Below, in pieces: positions 9,352 to 19,197 of a stretch of DNA of 64,000 bases. Made by a program: the position numbers and the translations under genes. Source of the DNA: Anaerococcus rubeinfantis (lineage in GTDB: Bacteria > Bacillota > Clostridia > Tissierellales > Peptoniphilaceae); assembly GCF_001487145.1 (NCBI RefSeq), contig NZ_LN913016.1, positions 186,001 through 250,000 of the forward strand, in the 5' to 3' direction. Position 1 is the first letter of the stretch; each line of letters opens with the position of its first letter. Under the pieces are notes generated by a model, which had not been told where the DNA came from, did no database searches, and saw nothing but the letters and a program-made list of their open reading frames with translations.

Positions 9352-10086
9352 TTATCCCATATATCTTTTTAAGAAATCTTTGGTTCTTTGATTTTTTGGA
9401 TTTGTGAAAATTTCTTCTGGAGAGCCTTCTTCTAGAATTATTCCTTCATTCATAAACAAAACTCTCGTTGAAACTTCTCTTGCAAAATCCATTTCGTGGG
9501 TTACCACTATCATTGTAATTCCTTCTTTTGCAAGTTTTGTCATAACTTCCAAAACTTCTCCGACCATCTCTGGGTCAAGGGCGCTTGTTGGTTCATCGAA
9601 AAGTAAAACTTCTGGATCCATGCAAAGGGCTCTTGCTATTGCTACTCTTTGTTTTTGTCCACCGGAAATTTGTGATGGCTTTGCCTTTATATATTGGTCC
9701 ATGCCAACAAGTTGAAGGAATTTTTTTGCTTTTTCTTCTGCATCTTTTTTTGAAATTTTTAAAACTTTTTCTTGGCTTAGGGTGCAGTTGTCTAGAACGG
9801 TTTTGTTTTCAAATAAATTGAAATTTTGAAAAACCATACCTACTTTTGTTCTGTAGGCTCTAAGGTCAAATTTTTTATCTAAAATATTCTCATTTTTATA
9901 TAAAATTTCTCCGCTTGTTGGCTCTTCTAATAAATTTAAACATCTTAAAAGGGTAGATTTTCCAGATCCTGAAGATCCAATTATTGTTACTACTTCTCCT
10001 TTTTGAACTTCCATATTTATATCTTTTAAAACTAAATTTTGTCCAAATTTTTTCTCTAAATTATTTACTTTTATAATACTAGGCAT
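9352..10086 (-). CDS. glnQ: Polar amino-acid ABC transporter ATPase
   Basis: 244 residues, the standard length for the ATPase of polar amino-acid uptake systems. Walker [10 protein letters not shown], the Q-loop FQNFNLF, the ABC signature [14 protein letters not shown], Walker [15 protein letters not shown] and the switch histidine in VVTHEMDFA are all intact. The start codon overlaps the end of the preceding fused permease gene by 8 bp (the ATG lies inside its last codons), implying translational coupling. It energises import by the neighbouring fused binding-protein/permease. The T-box leader upstream of both genes suggests the substrate is an amino acid sensed through its tRNA. Confidence 0.92.
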   Translation of the reverse strand: MPSIIKVNNLEKKFGQNLVLKDINMEVQKGEVVTIIGSSGSGKSTLLRCLNLLEEPTSGEILYKNENILDKKFDLRAYRTKVGMVFQNFNLFENKTVLDNCTLSQEKVLKISKKDAEEKAKKFLQLVGMDQYIKAKPSQISGGQKQRVAIARALCMDPEVLLFDEPTSALDPEMVGEVLEVMTKLAKEGITMIVVTHEMDFAREVSTRVLFMNEGIILEEGSPEEIFTNPKNQRTKDFLKRYMG

Positions 10087-11641
10087 GGATTCCTCCTGTT
10101 ACTGATCCGAGTGTGAATTCTTTGTTATTAAATCTTCTTTCAACTAATAAGATTATTCTTGTTGTTAAGAATGTTAGTATGAAATAAATTATAGCTGTTA
10201 TCAAATATGTTTGGAAAATTTGATAGGTTGAACCTGCTATTGATTTTGATACAAAGAATAATTCTGTTACACTGATTACGTTTAATACTGATGTATCTTT
10301 TATGTTTACTACAAATTCATTTGCAATTGCTGGCAAAATTGATTTGATTGTTTGAGGAATTACTACATTAAACATGGTTTGAGAGTGGGTCATTCCTAAA
10401 GCCTTACAAGCTTCAAATTGTCCTTCGTCAACTGAATTTATTCCTCCTCTTACAACTTCTGATAAATATGCTCCAGTATTAATTGAAACAATTATAAAAG
10501 CTGCAAGCATGGTTGACATATCGATTGATAAGAATTGTTTTGCCCCATAAAATATCAGGATTGCTTGAACCATCATTGGAGTTCCCCTAAATATTTCTAT
10601 ATAACAAACTAAAATAAAATTAATTATTTTGTGTAAAATGTAGGCGAAAATATTTCTATTTTTATCAACATTTATTTTTCTAATAACTGCAACTACAAGA
10701 CCTATTACAAATCCAATTAAAGTTGAAATTATTGAAATGAATAGGGTTGAAAAAATTCCGTTTATAAAAAGGGAAGAATATTCATTCCAGATTGCCTTCA
10801 TTTGACCAAAAAATGAAACTTCACTTCCATCATTTTCAGCTAACTTTACCATTTCATTCATTATCTTATCTTGGTCTTTGGTATTCATTTGAGATAAAAT
10901 TTCATTTATTTGATCTTTCATTTGAGAATTTTTCCTAAGACCTACGGCAATTGATGTATCTTCTGATGAAGTTTCAAATCCCTTGCCTTTTGCAAATTCG
11001 ACATAAGTCAAGTCATTATTTGCAGAAACTGCTGACATGGCTCCTGGTTTTTCTGAAACATAACCGTCAATATTTCCAGATTTTGTTGCGGAAATCATTG
11101 ATGGGAAAGATTCCATAGCAGCTTGTTTATCAAGACCTTCAATTTGATCTAATACTGTGTAATGGAAGGTATTTAATTGACCAGTAACTTTTGCTTTCTT
11201 AAAATCGTTTAAAGATTTTGCATTAACAAAAGAAGAATCTTTTTTCAAAACTATTACCAAATCAGAAACATAATAAGAATCGGTAAAGTCAATTTCTTTT
11301 TTTCTTTCAGCAGTTGGACTCATACCAGCAATAATCGCATCGATTTTTCCACTTGTAAGGGCAGGTGGAAGGCCGTCCCATTCAATTTTATAAATTTCTA
11401 ATTTTTTGCCCAATTGATCAGCAATTCTTTTAGCTATTTGAACATCGTATCCATTTGCAAATTCTCCCTTAGAATTTTTAACTTCAACAGCTCCATTAGC
11501 ATCATTAACTTGTGCAAAGTTAAAAGGAGCATAATTTACTTCCATACCAACCTTAAATGTGTCCTCATCAGCGTGTGAAACTTCCATTGTAAAAACGAAA
11601 GCAAAAACAAAAGCTACCAAGAACTTAATTATTCTTTTCAT
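10079..11641 (-). CDS. Fused amino-acid binding protein and ABC permease
   Basis: 520 residues starting at the ATG preceded by GGAGGAG; a longer reading from a TTG four codons earlier would begin inside that ribosome-binding site. Order: signal peptide ([17 protein letters not shown], to about residue 24), periplasmic-binding-protein type II domain to about residue 265 ([32 protein letters not shown]), then a His/Glu/Gln/Arg-type permease domain with about five membrane segments and the EAA-like loop [14 protein letters not shown]. Fusion tethers the receptor to the translocator in a cell without outer membrane, as in GlnPQ of lactic bacteria. The substrate is not readable from the binding site by eye; the leader suggests lysine. 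Confidence 0.9.
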   Translation of the reverse strand: MKRIIKFLVAFVFAFVFTMEVSHADEDTFKVGMEVNYAPFNFAQVNDANGAVEVKNSKGEFANGYDVQIAKRIADQLGKKLEIYKIEWDGLPPALTSGKIDAIIAGMSPTAERKKEIDFTDSYYVSDLVIVLKKDSSFVNAKSLNDFKKAKVTGQLNTFHYTVLDQIEGLDKQAAMESFPSMISATKSGNIDGYVSEKPGAMSAVSANNDLTYVEFAKGKGFETSSEDTSIAVGLRKNSQMKDQINEILSQMNTKDQDKIMNEMVKLAENDGSEVSFFGQMKAIWNEYSSLFINGIFSTLFISIISTLIGFVIGLVVAVIRKINVDKNRNIFAYILHKIINFILVCYIEIFRGTPMMVQAILIFYGAKQFLSIDMSTMLAAFIIVSINTGAYLSEVVRGGINSVDEGQFEACKALGMTHSQTMFNVVIPQTIKSILPAIANEFVVNIKDTSVLNVISVTELFFVSKSIAGSTYQIFQTYLITAIIYFILTFLTTRIILLVERRFNNKEFTLGSVTGGIHA

Positions 11642-11696
11642 TTTCTCCTCCAAATATTTTTATTTTTTTCGTAATTTAATTTAAGAATTAAATATA

Positions 11697-11992
11697 AAAC
11701 ACGGTCCTCATCCCTCAAGGGACGAAGACCGTGTTACCACCCAAATTTAATATTTTTTCACAAAAATATCCTTATTAAGTACAAAATATACTTTCAAAGG
11801 ATCCAATAAGAAAGTACAAAATTATACCCCTTTGCTATAACGTGCAAATCACGACACCGAATCAAAACATCCTCGATGTAACTCTAAGTCTTTATTCACT
11901 AAGATTATAAGATCTTTTTTCACCAAACAAAGATTCTCTGTGCCTATAATTTATTAGCTACTCTTCTTTTCAAAGTTTTTATATTTAATCTT
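11697..11992 (-). promoter_or_regulatory. T-box riboswitch leader of the ABC transporter operon
   Basis: Minus-strand leader. The T-box GGGTGGTAACACGG is at 11729-11742. Stem I can be followed: base helix AACTTTGA/TTAGAGTT, the loop-E motif AGTA facing GAA, an AGAGAA box and a TTGGTG terminal loop. After GAA the specifier loop reads T-AAA-G, so with the usual one-base spacer the codon is AAA, lysine, at 11891-11893 (AAG or AGA are possible if the spacer differs). The T-box N is U, pairing with a discriminator A, which fits bacterial tRNA-Lys. Uncharged tRNA would favour the antiterminator and switch on uptake. Confidence 0.9.
11698..11734 (-). terminator. T-box regulated terminator
   Basis: On the minus strand ACACGGTC plus CGTCCC pair with GGGATG plus GACCGTGT around a TTGA loop, followed by TTTT. 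The 5' side of the stem overlaps the T-box sequence, so antiterminator and terminator exclude each other. Confidence 0.9.
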
Positions 11993-11998
11993 AAACTA

Positions 11999-12027
11999 AT
12001 AATACATCCTCAATTTACATTTGTCAA
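11999..12027 (-). promoter_or_regulatory. Sigma-A promoter of the T-box operon
   Basis: Minus-strand TTGACA (12022-12027) and TATTAT (11999-12004) with a 17-bp spacer; start predicted near 11992, leaving a leader of about 350 nt before the fused transporter gene. Confidence 0.85.
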
Positions 12028-12197
12028 ATAAATATTTATATTTTTAAATGAAAAATTATAATTTTCGAAAAAATTTAAACTTTTTTTTGACAAAATTTTC
12101 TTGTAAAATTGAAAAGTAAAATTATTAGAAAAATATAAATAGAAAATTATAGAAAATACCATATAATATATTTGCAAGAAACATAAAGGAGTTAGAA

Positions 12198-12986
12198 ATG
12201 ACAGAAAATAAAATGAATTTTGATAAATTTAAAATAAAAACTAGAGAGGGATCTCAAATTAAAAAAACTATAGCAGTTATGTCAGGAAAGGGAGGAGTTG
12301 GAAAATCTTCTGTAACAAGTATGCTTGCAGCAAAACTTTCTAAAAATGGAAAAAAAGTTGCAATTTTGGATGCGGATATTACAGGCCCATCAATCCCACA
12401 AGCTTTTGGCATAAAAGAAAGCGTAAGAAGTCTTGAAGATGGAACCTTGCTTGCACCAGAAAGTGTGGGCGGAATAAAAATCATGTCAATAAATCTGGTT
12501 TTAGAAGATAAATCAGCTCCAGTTGTTTGGAGATCATCAATTGTAAATAATGTTTTAAAACAATTTTACACAGATGTTGATTGGGGAGAAATAGATTATC
12601 TTTTGGTTGATATGCCACCAGGAACAAGCGATATTCCCCTAACAGTTTTCCAATCTCTAAATATCGATGGGGTAATTGCAGTTACAACTCCTCAAGATTT
12701 GGTTGGAATGGTTGTAGAAAAATCCTTAAATATGGCAAAAATGATGGGCAAGGAGATTATTGGAATTGTTGAAAATATGTCATATTTTAAAGCTCCAGAT
12801 ACTGGAAATATTTATAAAATATTTGGAGAAGGAAAAACAGACGAAATTGCTGAGAAATTTAAAATTGATACAGTAGCAAAACTTGCAATAAATCCAGAAA
12901 TTACAAGTTTAATTGACCAAGGGAAAATTGAAGAAGTTGAAGAAAACGACCTTGATAAATTAGTAGAAAAAATTGAAAAATTATAA
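12198..12986 (+). CDS. Mrp/NBP35-family P-loop ATPase lacking the CxxC pair
   Basis: 262 residues of the Mrp/ApbC family, cytoplasmic ATPases that carry and hand over iron-sulfur clusters. The deviant Walker A SGKGGVGKSS is at 29-38, followed by LDADITGPSIPQAFG and VDMPPGTSD, all family hallmarks. The segment that normally reads NMSYFxCPxCG is ENMSYFKAPDTG (193-203), so both cluster-binding cysteines are replaced (Ala199, Thr202). No N-terminal MIP18-like domain is present. GGAG precedes the ATG, and the DUF1002 gene follows 9 bp after, probably in one operon. Loss of the cysteines argues against ordinary cluster transfer. Confidence 0.85.
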   Translation: MTENKMNFDKFKIKTREGSQIKKTIAVMSGKGGVGKSSVTSMLAAKLSKNGKKVAILDADITGPSIPQAFGIKESVRSLEDGTLLAPESVGGIKIMSINLVLEDKSAPVVWRSSIVNNVLKQFYTDVDWGEIDYLLVDMPPGTSDIPLTVFQSLNIDGVIAVTTPQDLVGMVVEKSLNMAKMMGKEIIGIVENMSYFKAPDTGNIYKIFGEGKTDEIAEKFKIDTVAKLAINPEITSLIDQGKIEEVEENDLDKLVEKIEKL

Positions 12987-12995
12987 GGAGATTTT

Positions 12996-13979
12996 ATGAA
13001 AAAGATATTTAAAAATAAATTATCAAAAATTTTAATTTTTGCTTTAGTTTTGATTATTCCATCAGTTTCAAAGGCAGTAGGAAATTTTGATTCGAGCAAA
13101 GAGTCATATATGTACGGTGCAGGATTAAATCAAAATCAAATAGAAAATGTAAAAAACAAATTAGGTCTATCTGACGATATAAACATGGAAAGTGTAAACG
13201 GATCAGATTGCGAAAAATATTTAGGTTATAGGGCAGAAGATTATAATATGATTTCATCAGTTTCAGTAAAAAAACTTCCAAAAGGAAGTGGAATCAAAGT
13301 TGAAATTTTGACACCAGAAAATATTACATCAATTACTCAAAGCCAATATACAAATGCAGCAATCACATCAGGAATTTCAGATGCAGAAATAAAAGTGGCA
13401 AGTCCAACTCAAGTTACAGGAGAATCTGCTCTTGTTGGAGTTTATAAGGCTTTAGAAATGTCTGGAGAAAAAGTTGATACAGAAAGCACTCAAACGGCCC
13501 AAGAAGAACTTGGAACATTAAAAAAAATAAGTGATGAAAATGAAAATAATGAATCATTTGACAAGGACAAACTAGACCAAGCAGTTGCAGAAGTAAAACA
13601 AGATTTAAAAGACTATAAAGACAAAAACGGCAAAACAGCAGATAGTGGACAAATCCAAGTTTTCATCCAAGACGCATTAAAAAATGTAAATATGGGAGAT
13701 ATATTATCAAATAATAATATACAAATTCTAGTAAATTATTTTGAAAAATACCAAGAAAGTCCAGCAATTGACAGCAAAAATGTAGAAGAAAACCTAAAAA
13801 AATTCGCAGGAATAGCTACAGAAAAAGGAAAAAAATTCTACCAAGACAATAAAGAAGACATAGACAAGGTAGGAAATGATATAAAAGAATCAGGTCTTTG
13901 GGATAAAATAGTACAATTTTTCAAAGACTTATTCTCATCATTTACATCAAATTCAAGTAATGATAGTTCAAATAATTAA
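12996..13979 (+). CDS. Secreted DUF1002 (YpuA-like) protein
   Basis: 327 residues. An N-terminal signal peptide (about residues 1-27, hydrophobic ILIFALVLIIPSV ending SKA) directs export. The following MYGAGLNQNQ, ITSGISDAEIKVASPTQVTGESALVGVYKA blocks are the core of the DUF1002 family typified by Bacillus YpuA, whose function is unknown. The second half is a charged, helix-rich region and the tail is rich in Ser and Asn. No wall-anchoring signal is seen, so it is likely released or loosely attached. It is 9 bp downstream of the Mrp-like gene. Confidence 0.8.
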   Translation: MKKIFKNKLSKILIFALVLIIPSVSKAVGNFDSSKESYMYGAGLNQNQIENVKNKLGLSDDINMESVNGSDCEKYLGYRAEDYNMISSVSVKKLPKGSGIKVEILTPENITSITQSQYTNAAITSGISDAEIKVASPTQVTGESALVGVYKALEMSGEKVDTESTQTAQEELGTLKKISDENENNESFDKDKLDQAVAEVKQDLKDYKDKNGKTADSGQIQVFIQDALKNVNMGDILSNNNIQILVNYFEKYQESPAIDSKNVEENLKKFAGIATEKGKKFYQDNKEDIDKVGNDIKESGLWDKIVQFFKDLFSSFTSNSSNDSSNN

Positions 13980-14008
13980 ATAAAAAAATTATAAATAAAA
14001 AACAAAAC

Positions 14009-14100
14009 CCCATCTCACCAATTGGGGAGATCTCAAATGATAAGTGAATTTTTTAGATAAAATAAAGTAAGGAGATCTCTCGACAAGGCTCGAGATGGGT
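14009..14100. repeat. Full-length inverted-repeat element, copy A
   Basis: A 92-bp element starting CCCATCTC and ending CTCGAGATGGGT. The second half is roughly the reverse complement of the first: outer arms CCCATCTCgac/gTCGAGATGGG and inner GGGAGATCTC/GGAGATCTCTCGAC. Related copies occur at 18987, 25601, 27978 and in the array at 36592-37472. The flank TTTAAGCTAAAG after it recurs after array copies. Confidence 0.8.
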
Positions 14101-14168
14101 TGATTTTTATAGTTATATTTAAGCTAAAGATTAGATGTTAAATTTTTTAATTGAAAATATATTATATT

Positions 14169-15440
14169 TTAATACCAACCACGAAGCTTCATTGCTTCTG
14201 CTATTCTTTTTATAGCAAACATATAGGCTGCTTCTCTTATATCTGTTTTATATTGGTATTTTATTTTAAAAATTCCTTCAATTGCCTTGGTCATATCTTT
14301 TTCTTGTTTTTCTTGGACTTCTTCTTTTGTCCAATAAGATCCATATTGGTTTTGAACCCATTCATAATATGAAACCAAAACTCCGCCTGAATTTGCCAAG
14401 ATATCTGGAATTATTTCTACATTTTTTTCTTTTAAAATTTCATCAGCTTCTGGGGTTGTTGGGCCATTTGCGCCTTCTGCTATTAATTTTACATCTAAAT
14501 TTTTGGCGATTTTTTCTGTAATTATATTTTCAAGAGCTGCTGGAATTAAAATATCAAATTTATGTGTCCAAAATTCTTGGTCAGAAATTTTTTTTGCCTT
14601 TGGATAGCCAACAAGACTTTTGTTTTTATCCCTATATTTTTGCAAAGATTCATAATCAAATCCATTTTCAGAATATAGGGCAGAGCGTCCACATTCTTCA
14701 CTTTCATCCCTTATTGAAAGATATTTAACTTTAGCACCTTCTTCTTGTAAATATTTTAAGGTAAAACTTCCAACATTTCCAAAACCTTGAAGACCGATTT
14801 CTGCATTTTTCAAATCAATGCCAAGTTTTTTTGCTACATATTTTGTAGAAATTACAACTCCATATCCAGTGGCTTCATTTCGTCCTAGACTTCCTCCAAG
14901 AATTAATGGCTTTCCTGTAAAAGTTCCTAAATCTTCCTTGTCGCCATTTAATTTTATATATTCATCGACAAAATATGACATTATTTGCCCATTTGTATTT
15001 ACGTCAGGAGCAGGGATATCAATTCTTTCTCCCAAATATTTATAAAGGCCTCTGATATATCCACGAGATAAAGATTCTATTTCTCTTTCCGATAATTTTT
15101 TTGGATCAACAGCTATTCCGCCTTTTCCTCCACCATAGGGAAGAGCCAAAAGTCCTGCTTTTAAACTCATCCAAGTTGAAAGAGCCTTAACTTCTTCCAA
15201 ATTTACATTTTGGTGAAACCTTACTCCGCCTTTTGAAGGTCCAAGAGCATGATTGTGGGCTGACCTATATCCTTTAAAAACTTTCAAAGACCCATCATCC
15301 ATTTTTACTGGAATAGAAATTTCAATAACTCTTTGAGGCTCTTTTAAAATTTCATAAACTGCTGGATTTAAATTTAATTTCTCGCAAGCTTTTTTTATTT
15401 GTAATTGTGCAGATTCTAATGGATTTAATGTATCTGTCAT
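14169..15440 (-). CDS. gdhA: Glutamate dehydrogenase
   Basis: 423 residues, the length of the hexameric NAD-type glutamate dehydrogenases (RocG/GudB-like). The dimerisation domain holds KGYRSAHNHALGPSKGGVRF and the catalytic-lysine region LALPYGGGKGGI; PAPDVNTNG carries the catalytic aspartate; the Rossmann motif GLQGFGNVGS and the LIAEGANGPTTPEAD block follow. It interconverts glutamate and 2-oxoglutarate plus ammonia, central to glutamate fermentation in anaerobic cocci. It is monocistronic on the minus strand but close to glutamine synthetase and glutaminase genes. NAD versus NADP preference is not decided here. Confidence 0.95.
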   Translation of the reverse strand: MTDTLNPLESAQLQIKKACEKLNLNPAVYEILKEPQRVIEISIPVKMDDGSLKVFKGYRSAHNHALGPSKGGVRFHQNVNLEEVKALSTWMSLKAGLLALPYGGGKGGIAVDPKKLSEREIESLSRGYIRGLYKYLGERIDIPAPDVNTNGQIMSYFVDEYIKLNGDKEDLGTFTGKPLILGGSLGRNEATGYGVVISTKYVAKKLGIDLKNAEIGLQGFGNVGSFTLKYLQEEGAKVKYLSIRDESEECGRSALYSENGFDYESLQKYRDKNKSLVGYPKAKKISDQEFWTHKFDILIPAALENIITEKIAKNLDVKLIAEGANGPTTPEADEILKEKNVEIIPDILANSGGVLVSYYEWVQNQYGSYWTKEEVQEKQEKDMTKAIEGIFKIKYQYKTDIREAAYMFAIKRIAEAMKLRGWY

Positions 15441-15522
15441 TTCTAACTCCTTATATTTACTAATTTATTTCTATAAAATTTAATCTTTTAACTTATTATA
15501 GCACCATTTTTTTTATGGCACA

Positions 15523-15556
15523 ATAAAAAAATACACCGCAAAGGGTGTATTTTATT
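15523..15556 (-). terminator. Terminator after the NlpC/P60 gene
   Basis: AATACACC/GGGTGTATT stem with a GCAAA-type loop overlaps the stop codon region of the minus-strand wall hydrolase and is followed on that strand by seven T. Confidence 0.85.
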
Positions 15557-16604
15557 CTTCAATTAATCTTTTTATTATTATGGGATTACCAATTCCTGAT
15601 GTTATTATTCCATCTCTTGGATTTGCTGCGTGAACTATTCCGCCTTGGCCGTCTGCTATTGCCACGTGGGTAATATTTGAAAGGCTTGTTCCAAAAAATA
15701 CCAAATCGCCAGCTTTTTCCTCACCAAGCCTTATAGTTTTTCCATAATCTGCTTGGCTTTGGGCGAAGTGAGGAAGGCCAATTCCAAATTTTCCGTAAAC
15801 TTGTTGGGTAAAGCCTGAGCAATCAACTCCATTTGTAAGACTTGTTCCACCCCAAACATATGGATTTCCTATGAAATTTGTTGCAAAATTGTAGGCTTGT
15901 GAACCAATATCATCTCCAGAAACTGTATAATAAACATATTCAATTTCTTCAGTGTTTTCTTCTGGTTCATCTTCTACATATTCTCTAACAATATCATTTT
16001 CTTCAGCTATTTCTTTTTCATCGACTGGGTACAAGCTCAAATTATTTCTATCCAAATAATCCATATATCTTTTTACAGAATCGTAGATTTTTTTGTATTT
16101 ATCTTTTAATTTATCCAAATCTTTTTGATCTTTTTTAGAAATATCAAAAGAATCAATTTTTGCAAAGCCAGTTTTGTCGCCTTTTTTTACTTTTACAAAA
16201 TTTGTATTTGAATCAAAATTCACCAAGTCTATTTTTTCTTTTTCTTTGAAAGTAGAAATTTCTTTGGACTTGTCATCAGCTTTTTCGTAGATTTTGCCGT
16301 CTTTGATTGCTTTTATATCGTCAAGTTCATGAAACCAAACTTTTGATACATATCCATCTTTTCCATTAAAATCAATTTTATACCAATCTTTATCGGAATC
16401 TTTAATTTCATAAAAATCTGGATAATCGATTCCTCCTAGAATTTTAGAATCATCTGCAAAGGATTTTTTTTCTCTTACATTGACACCTTCTGCAAGATCA
16501 TAATTAATTAGCAAAGATTTTGCCTTTGAAACCTTTGTTGGTGTAAATAATTGTAAAGAAATAAGTCCAGATAATAGTAAAATTATTTTTTTGTTTTTTC
16601 TCAT
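15552..16604 (-). CDS. Secreted NlpC/P60 peptidoglycan endopeptidase with SH3 region
   Basis: 350 residues. A lysine-rich signal peptide with hydrophobic core IILLLSGLISLQLF leads to two bacterial-SH3-like segments (about 38-90 and 97-153: NVREK, DWYKIDFNGKDGYVS, FVKVKKGDKTGFAK), an acidic linker, and an NlpC/P60 domain from about 235. The catalytic cysteine is Cys262 in GVDCSGFTQ, with His313 in THVAIADG and His325 in VHAANP. Such enzymes cut gamma-D-glutamyl-diamino acid bonds in the cell wall. It is monocistronic with its own terminator. Remodelling at division is likely but not shown by context. Confidence 0.9.
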   Translation of the reverse strand: MRKNKKIILLLSGLISLQLFTPTKVSKAKSLLINYDLAEGVNVREKKSFADDSKILGGIDYPDFYEIKDSDKDWYKIDFNGKDGYVSKVWFHELDDIKAIKDGKIYEKADDKSKEISTFKEKEKIDLVNFDSNTNFVKVKKGDKTGFAKIDSFDISKKDQKDLDKLKDKYKKIYDSVKRYMDYLDRNNLSLYPVDEKEIAEENDIVREYVEDEPEENTEEIEYVYYTVSGDDIGSQAYNFATNFIGNPYVWGGTSLTNGVDCSGFTQQVYGKFGIGLPHFAQSQADYGKTIRLGEEKAGDLVFFGTSLSNITHVAIADGQGGIVHAANPRDGIITSGIGNPIIIKRLIEE

Positions 16605-16776
16605 TTTCCCATCCTCAAATTATTTAAATTTCAACTACTATTAATTTATCATTATATTGATTGACTGTCAATTAATTAAATTTTATATGTAAATAAAATT
16701 TATTTTTTGAAATTAAATTAAAAAAATTGTGATATAATTAATTTGAAAAATTTTTTAAACCAAGAAAGGTAAAAAT

Positions 16777-18840
16777 ATGAATCTAAAAAAATTTGGAAAT
16801 TTAGCTTTTGATAAAAAAACAATGAAAGAAAATGTTCCCTATCCTGTTTATTTAAAATGGAAGGAAGCTGCAAGAAATAATGATATTCTTGACAAGGAAA
16901 CTGCTGATTCAATTGCTCACGCTATGAAAATTTGGGCACTTTCAAAAGGAGCAACTTCTTATACTCATTGGTTTCAACCTTTAAATGGAAAAACTGCCAA
17001 CAAAAAAACAGCATTTTTAAATAGAGATGACAAACACAATCCTATTAATAGATTTTCTGGGAAAGAACTTATAAAAGGAGAGCCGGATGCTTCATCGTTT
17101 CCTTCAGGAGGAATGAGATCAACTTTTGAAGCGCGTGGTTATACATATTGGGATTTGACTGCAAATTCTTTTATTGAAGATAAGGTTTTATATATTCCTT
17201 CAGTTTTTGTTTCATTTTATGGGGAAAAACTCGACAAAAAATTGCCCCTGATTGAATCTATGAATAGACTTTCAAAGGCTGCAAGTCCAATTTGTAATAT
17301 GTTTTTAAAAGATCAAAAAACTTATAGGGTTAAGTCCAAGGTAGGTCTTGAACAAGAATTTTATTTAATTGATAGGGAATTTTATGATAAAAGAATTGAT
17401 CTTGAATATTGTGGGATGAGTCTTGTTGGGCGTGATACTATGGTTGAAAAAGAAATAATTTCCCACTATCTTGGAGCAATTCCTCAAAGAGTTAATGATT
17501 TTTTTGAAGATGTGAATGAACAATTGTACGATTTGGGAATTTATATGGAAGCTGAGCACAATGAAGTTGGACCAAACCAATTTGAAATTGCAATTATGTT
17601 TGAAAATTCCAATATTTCTGTTGATAACAACCAATTATTGATGCATATTTTGGAAAAAACTGCAATCAAACACAATTTAGCTTGTCTTTTAAAAGAAAAA
17701 CCATTCAAAAATATGGCTGGAAGTGGAAAACACAATAATTATTCCCTTGCAACAAATTATGGTAAAAATTGTTTTTCACCAGGAAATGATCCAAAAAACA
17801 ATCATTTATTTTTGTTATTTTTATCTGCAATGATTAAAGTTTGTGATCTTTATCAAAACCAAATTAGACTTTCATCATCTTCAGTTTCAAACGATTATAG
17901 GCTTGGGGGAAACGAGGCACCTCCATCAATTATTTCAGTTTTTATAGGGGAAGATTTAGAAAATATTTTAAAATCAATTGCAAATGATGAAAAAATCAAA
18001 GATATAAATAACAAGGTGAAAATTCCTCATCTTGGTGAAATTGAAACGGATTCATCAGACAGAAACAGGACCTCACCAATTGCCTTTACAGGAAATAAAT
18101 TTGAATTTAGGATGCTCGGTTCATCAAAATCAGCTGCGGATTTAAATACTCTTATAAATCTTGCCATGGCAAAAGTTTTAAAAGAATTTGGACAAAGGCT
18201 TGAAGGCAAGTCTGACGAAGACCTAAAAACTGAAGTTTATAAAATTGTAAAAGAAACTTACAAGGAAAATGGGAAAATTTTATTCCAAGGAGATGGCTAT
18301 TCAAAAGAATGGATAAAAGAAGCAGAAAAAAGAGGACTTCAAAACCACAAAACCTTCCTAGATGCTTTACTTTTCGCCAAAAAAAATTCTTCCTACGATA
18401 TTTACAAGGAAGAAGAAATATTTAACCAAAAAGAAATAGATTCAATAATAAATGTAGAATTTGAAGAAATAATAAAATTTTGCCAACAAGAGCTTGAAAT
18501 TTTATCAAATTTAATCTACCAAGAAATCCTTCCATCAGCTATGAAAGAAATAAAAGAAATAAAATCTTACCTTGCCTTTTTAGAAAATGAAAAATTAGAA
18601 GAAAAGGCAAAAAGAATAAATGAAAATGTAAAAACACTCTTGGAATACGGGGATAAAATTAAAGAAATTTTAATATACTTTGAAAATATAAAAGAAATAG
18701 AAGAAAAAACAATCTACATCCAAGAAAAAACAAGAAAAAGTACAGAAGAAATAAGAGAAGTTGCAGATAAGCTAGAAAAAGAAATTTCCAGAGAAAATTA
18801 TTCAATGCCTAGATATGTGGATATGTTGAAATCTTTATAA
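16777..18840 (+). CDS. glnN: Glutamine synthetase type III
   Basis: 687 residues, in the range of the large GSIII enzymes (about 700) found in Bacteroides and many anaerobic Firmicutes, and much longer than GlnA (about 450). The N-terminal FPSGGMRSTFEARGYT block is specific to GSIII; the catalytic metal and substrate motifs GLEQEFYLID, AEHNEVGPNQFEIA, AGSGKHNNYS and NRTSPIAFTGNKFEFR are complete. The C-terminal 150 residues are Lys/Glu-rich helix. It makes glutamine from glutamate, ammonia and ATP. It is read away from gdhA and the wall hydrolase and followed by an intrinsic terminator. Confidence 0.95.
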   Translation: MNLKKFGNLAFDKKTMKENVPYPVYLKWKEAARNNDILDKETADSIAHAMKIWALSKGATSYTHWFQPLNGKTANKKTAFLNRDDKHNPINRFSGKELIKGEPDASSFPSGGMRSTFEARGYTYWDLTANSFIEDKVLYIPSVFVSFYGEKLDKKLPLIESMNRLSKAASPICNMFLKDQKTYRVKSKVGLEQEFYLIDREFYDKRIDLEYCGMSLVGRDTMVEKEIISHYLGAIPQRVNDFFEDVNEQLYDLGIYMEAEHNEVGPNQFEIAIMFENSNISVDNNQLLMHILEKTAIKHNLACLLKEKPFKNMAGSGKHNNYSLATNYGKNCFSPGNDPKNNHLFLLFLSAMIKVCDLYQNQIRLSSSSVSNDYRLGGNEAPPSIISVFIGEDLENILKSIANDEKIKDINNKVKIPHLGEIETDSSDRNRTSPIAFTGNKFEFRMLGSSKSAADLNTLINLAMAKVLKEFGQRLEGKSDEDLKTEVYKIVKETYKENGKILFQGDGYSKEWIKEAEKRGLQNHKTFLDALLFAKKNSSYDIYKEEEIFNQKEIDSIINVEFEEIIKFCQQELEILSNLIYQEILPSAMKEIKEIKSYLAFLENEKLEEKAKRINENVKTLLEYGDKIKEILIYFENIKEIEEKTIYIQEKTRKSTEEIREVADKLEKEISRENYSMPRYVDMLKSL

Positions 18841-18844
18841 TTTT

Positions 18845-18874
18845 TAGAAGCTTGAAATAAAGCTTCTTTTTTTG
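18845..18874 (+). terminator. Terminator after glnN
   Basis: AGAAGCTT/AAGCTTCT stem with a short loop followed by eight T starts 5 bp after the glnN stop codon. Confidence 0.85.
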
Positions 18875-18986
18875 TTATATAAATTTACTTCTATTATTAA
18901 TAAAATAATTATTTTTAAAATTTTGTTATTTACTAAATAAAAATGTATTTAATGAATTATTAGTAATTAAAAATTAAGAAGGATTT

Positions 18987-19034
18987 AACCCATCTCGACT
19001 AAGTGAGTGAAACGAACGCATGGAGAGATCTCAT
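18987..19034. repeat. Half inverted-repeat element, copy B
   Basis: Only the left half of the CCCATCTCGA element is present, from TAACCCATCTCGAC to GGAGAGATCTC. About 47 bp are identical to the half copy at 27978-28024, showing recent duplication or strong conservation. No right half is found nearby. Confidence 0.75.
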
Positions 19035-19197
19035 GAAATTTATCGGCTCATTACACACGATAATTCGGGATAAATTACCGAAATCACCAGTTGTTTATTT
19101 TCTGTTGATAAATAATTCTATTATTTTTACAACAGTCTAAGTAGCTTGAAAAAGCTTATTTTTTTGTTTCTTCATAAAGATGAACTGTTATATAAAA

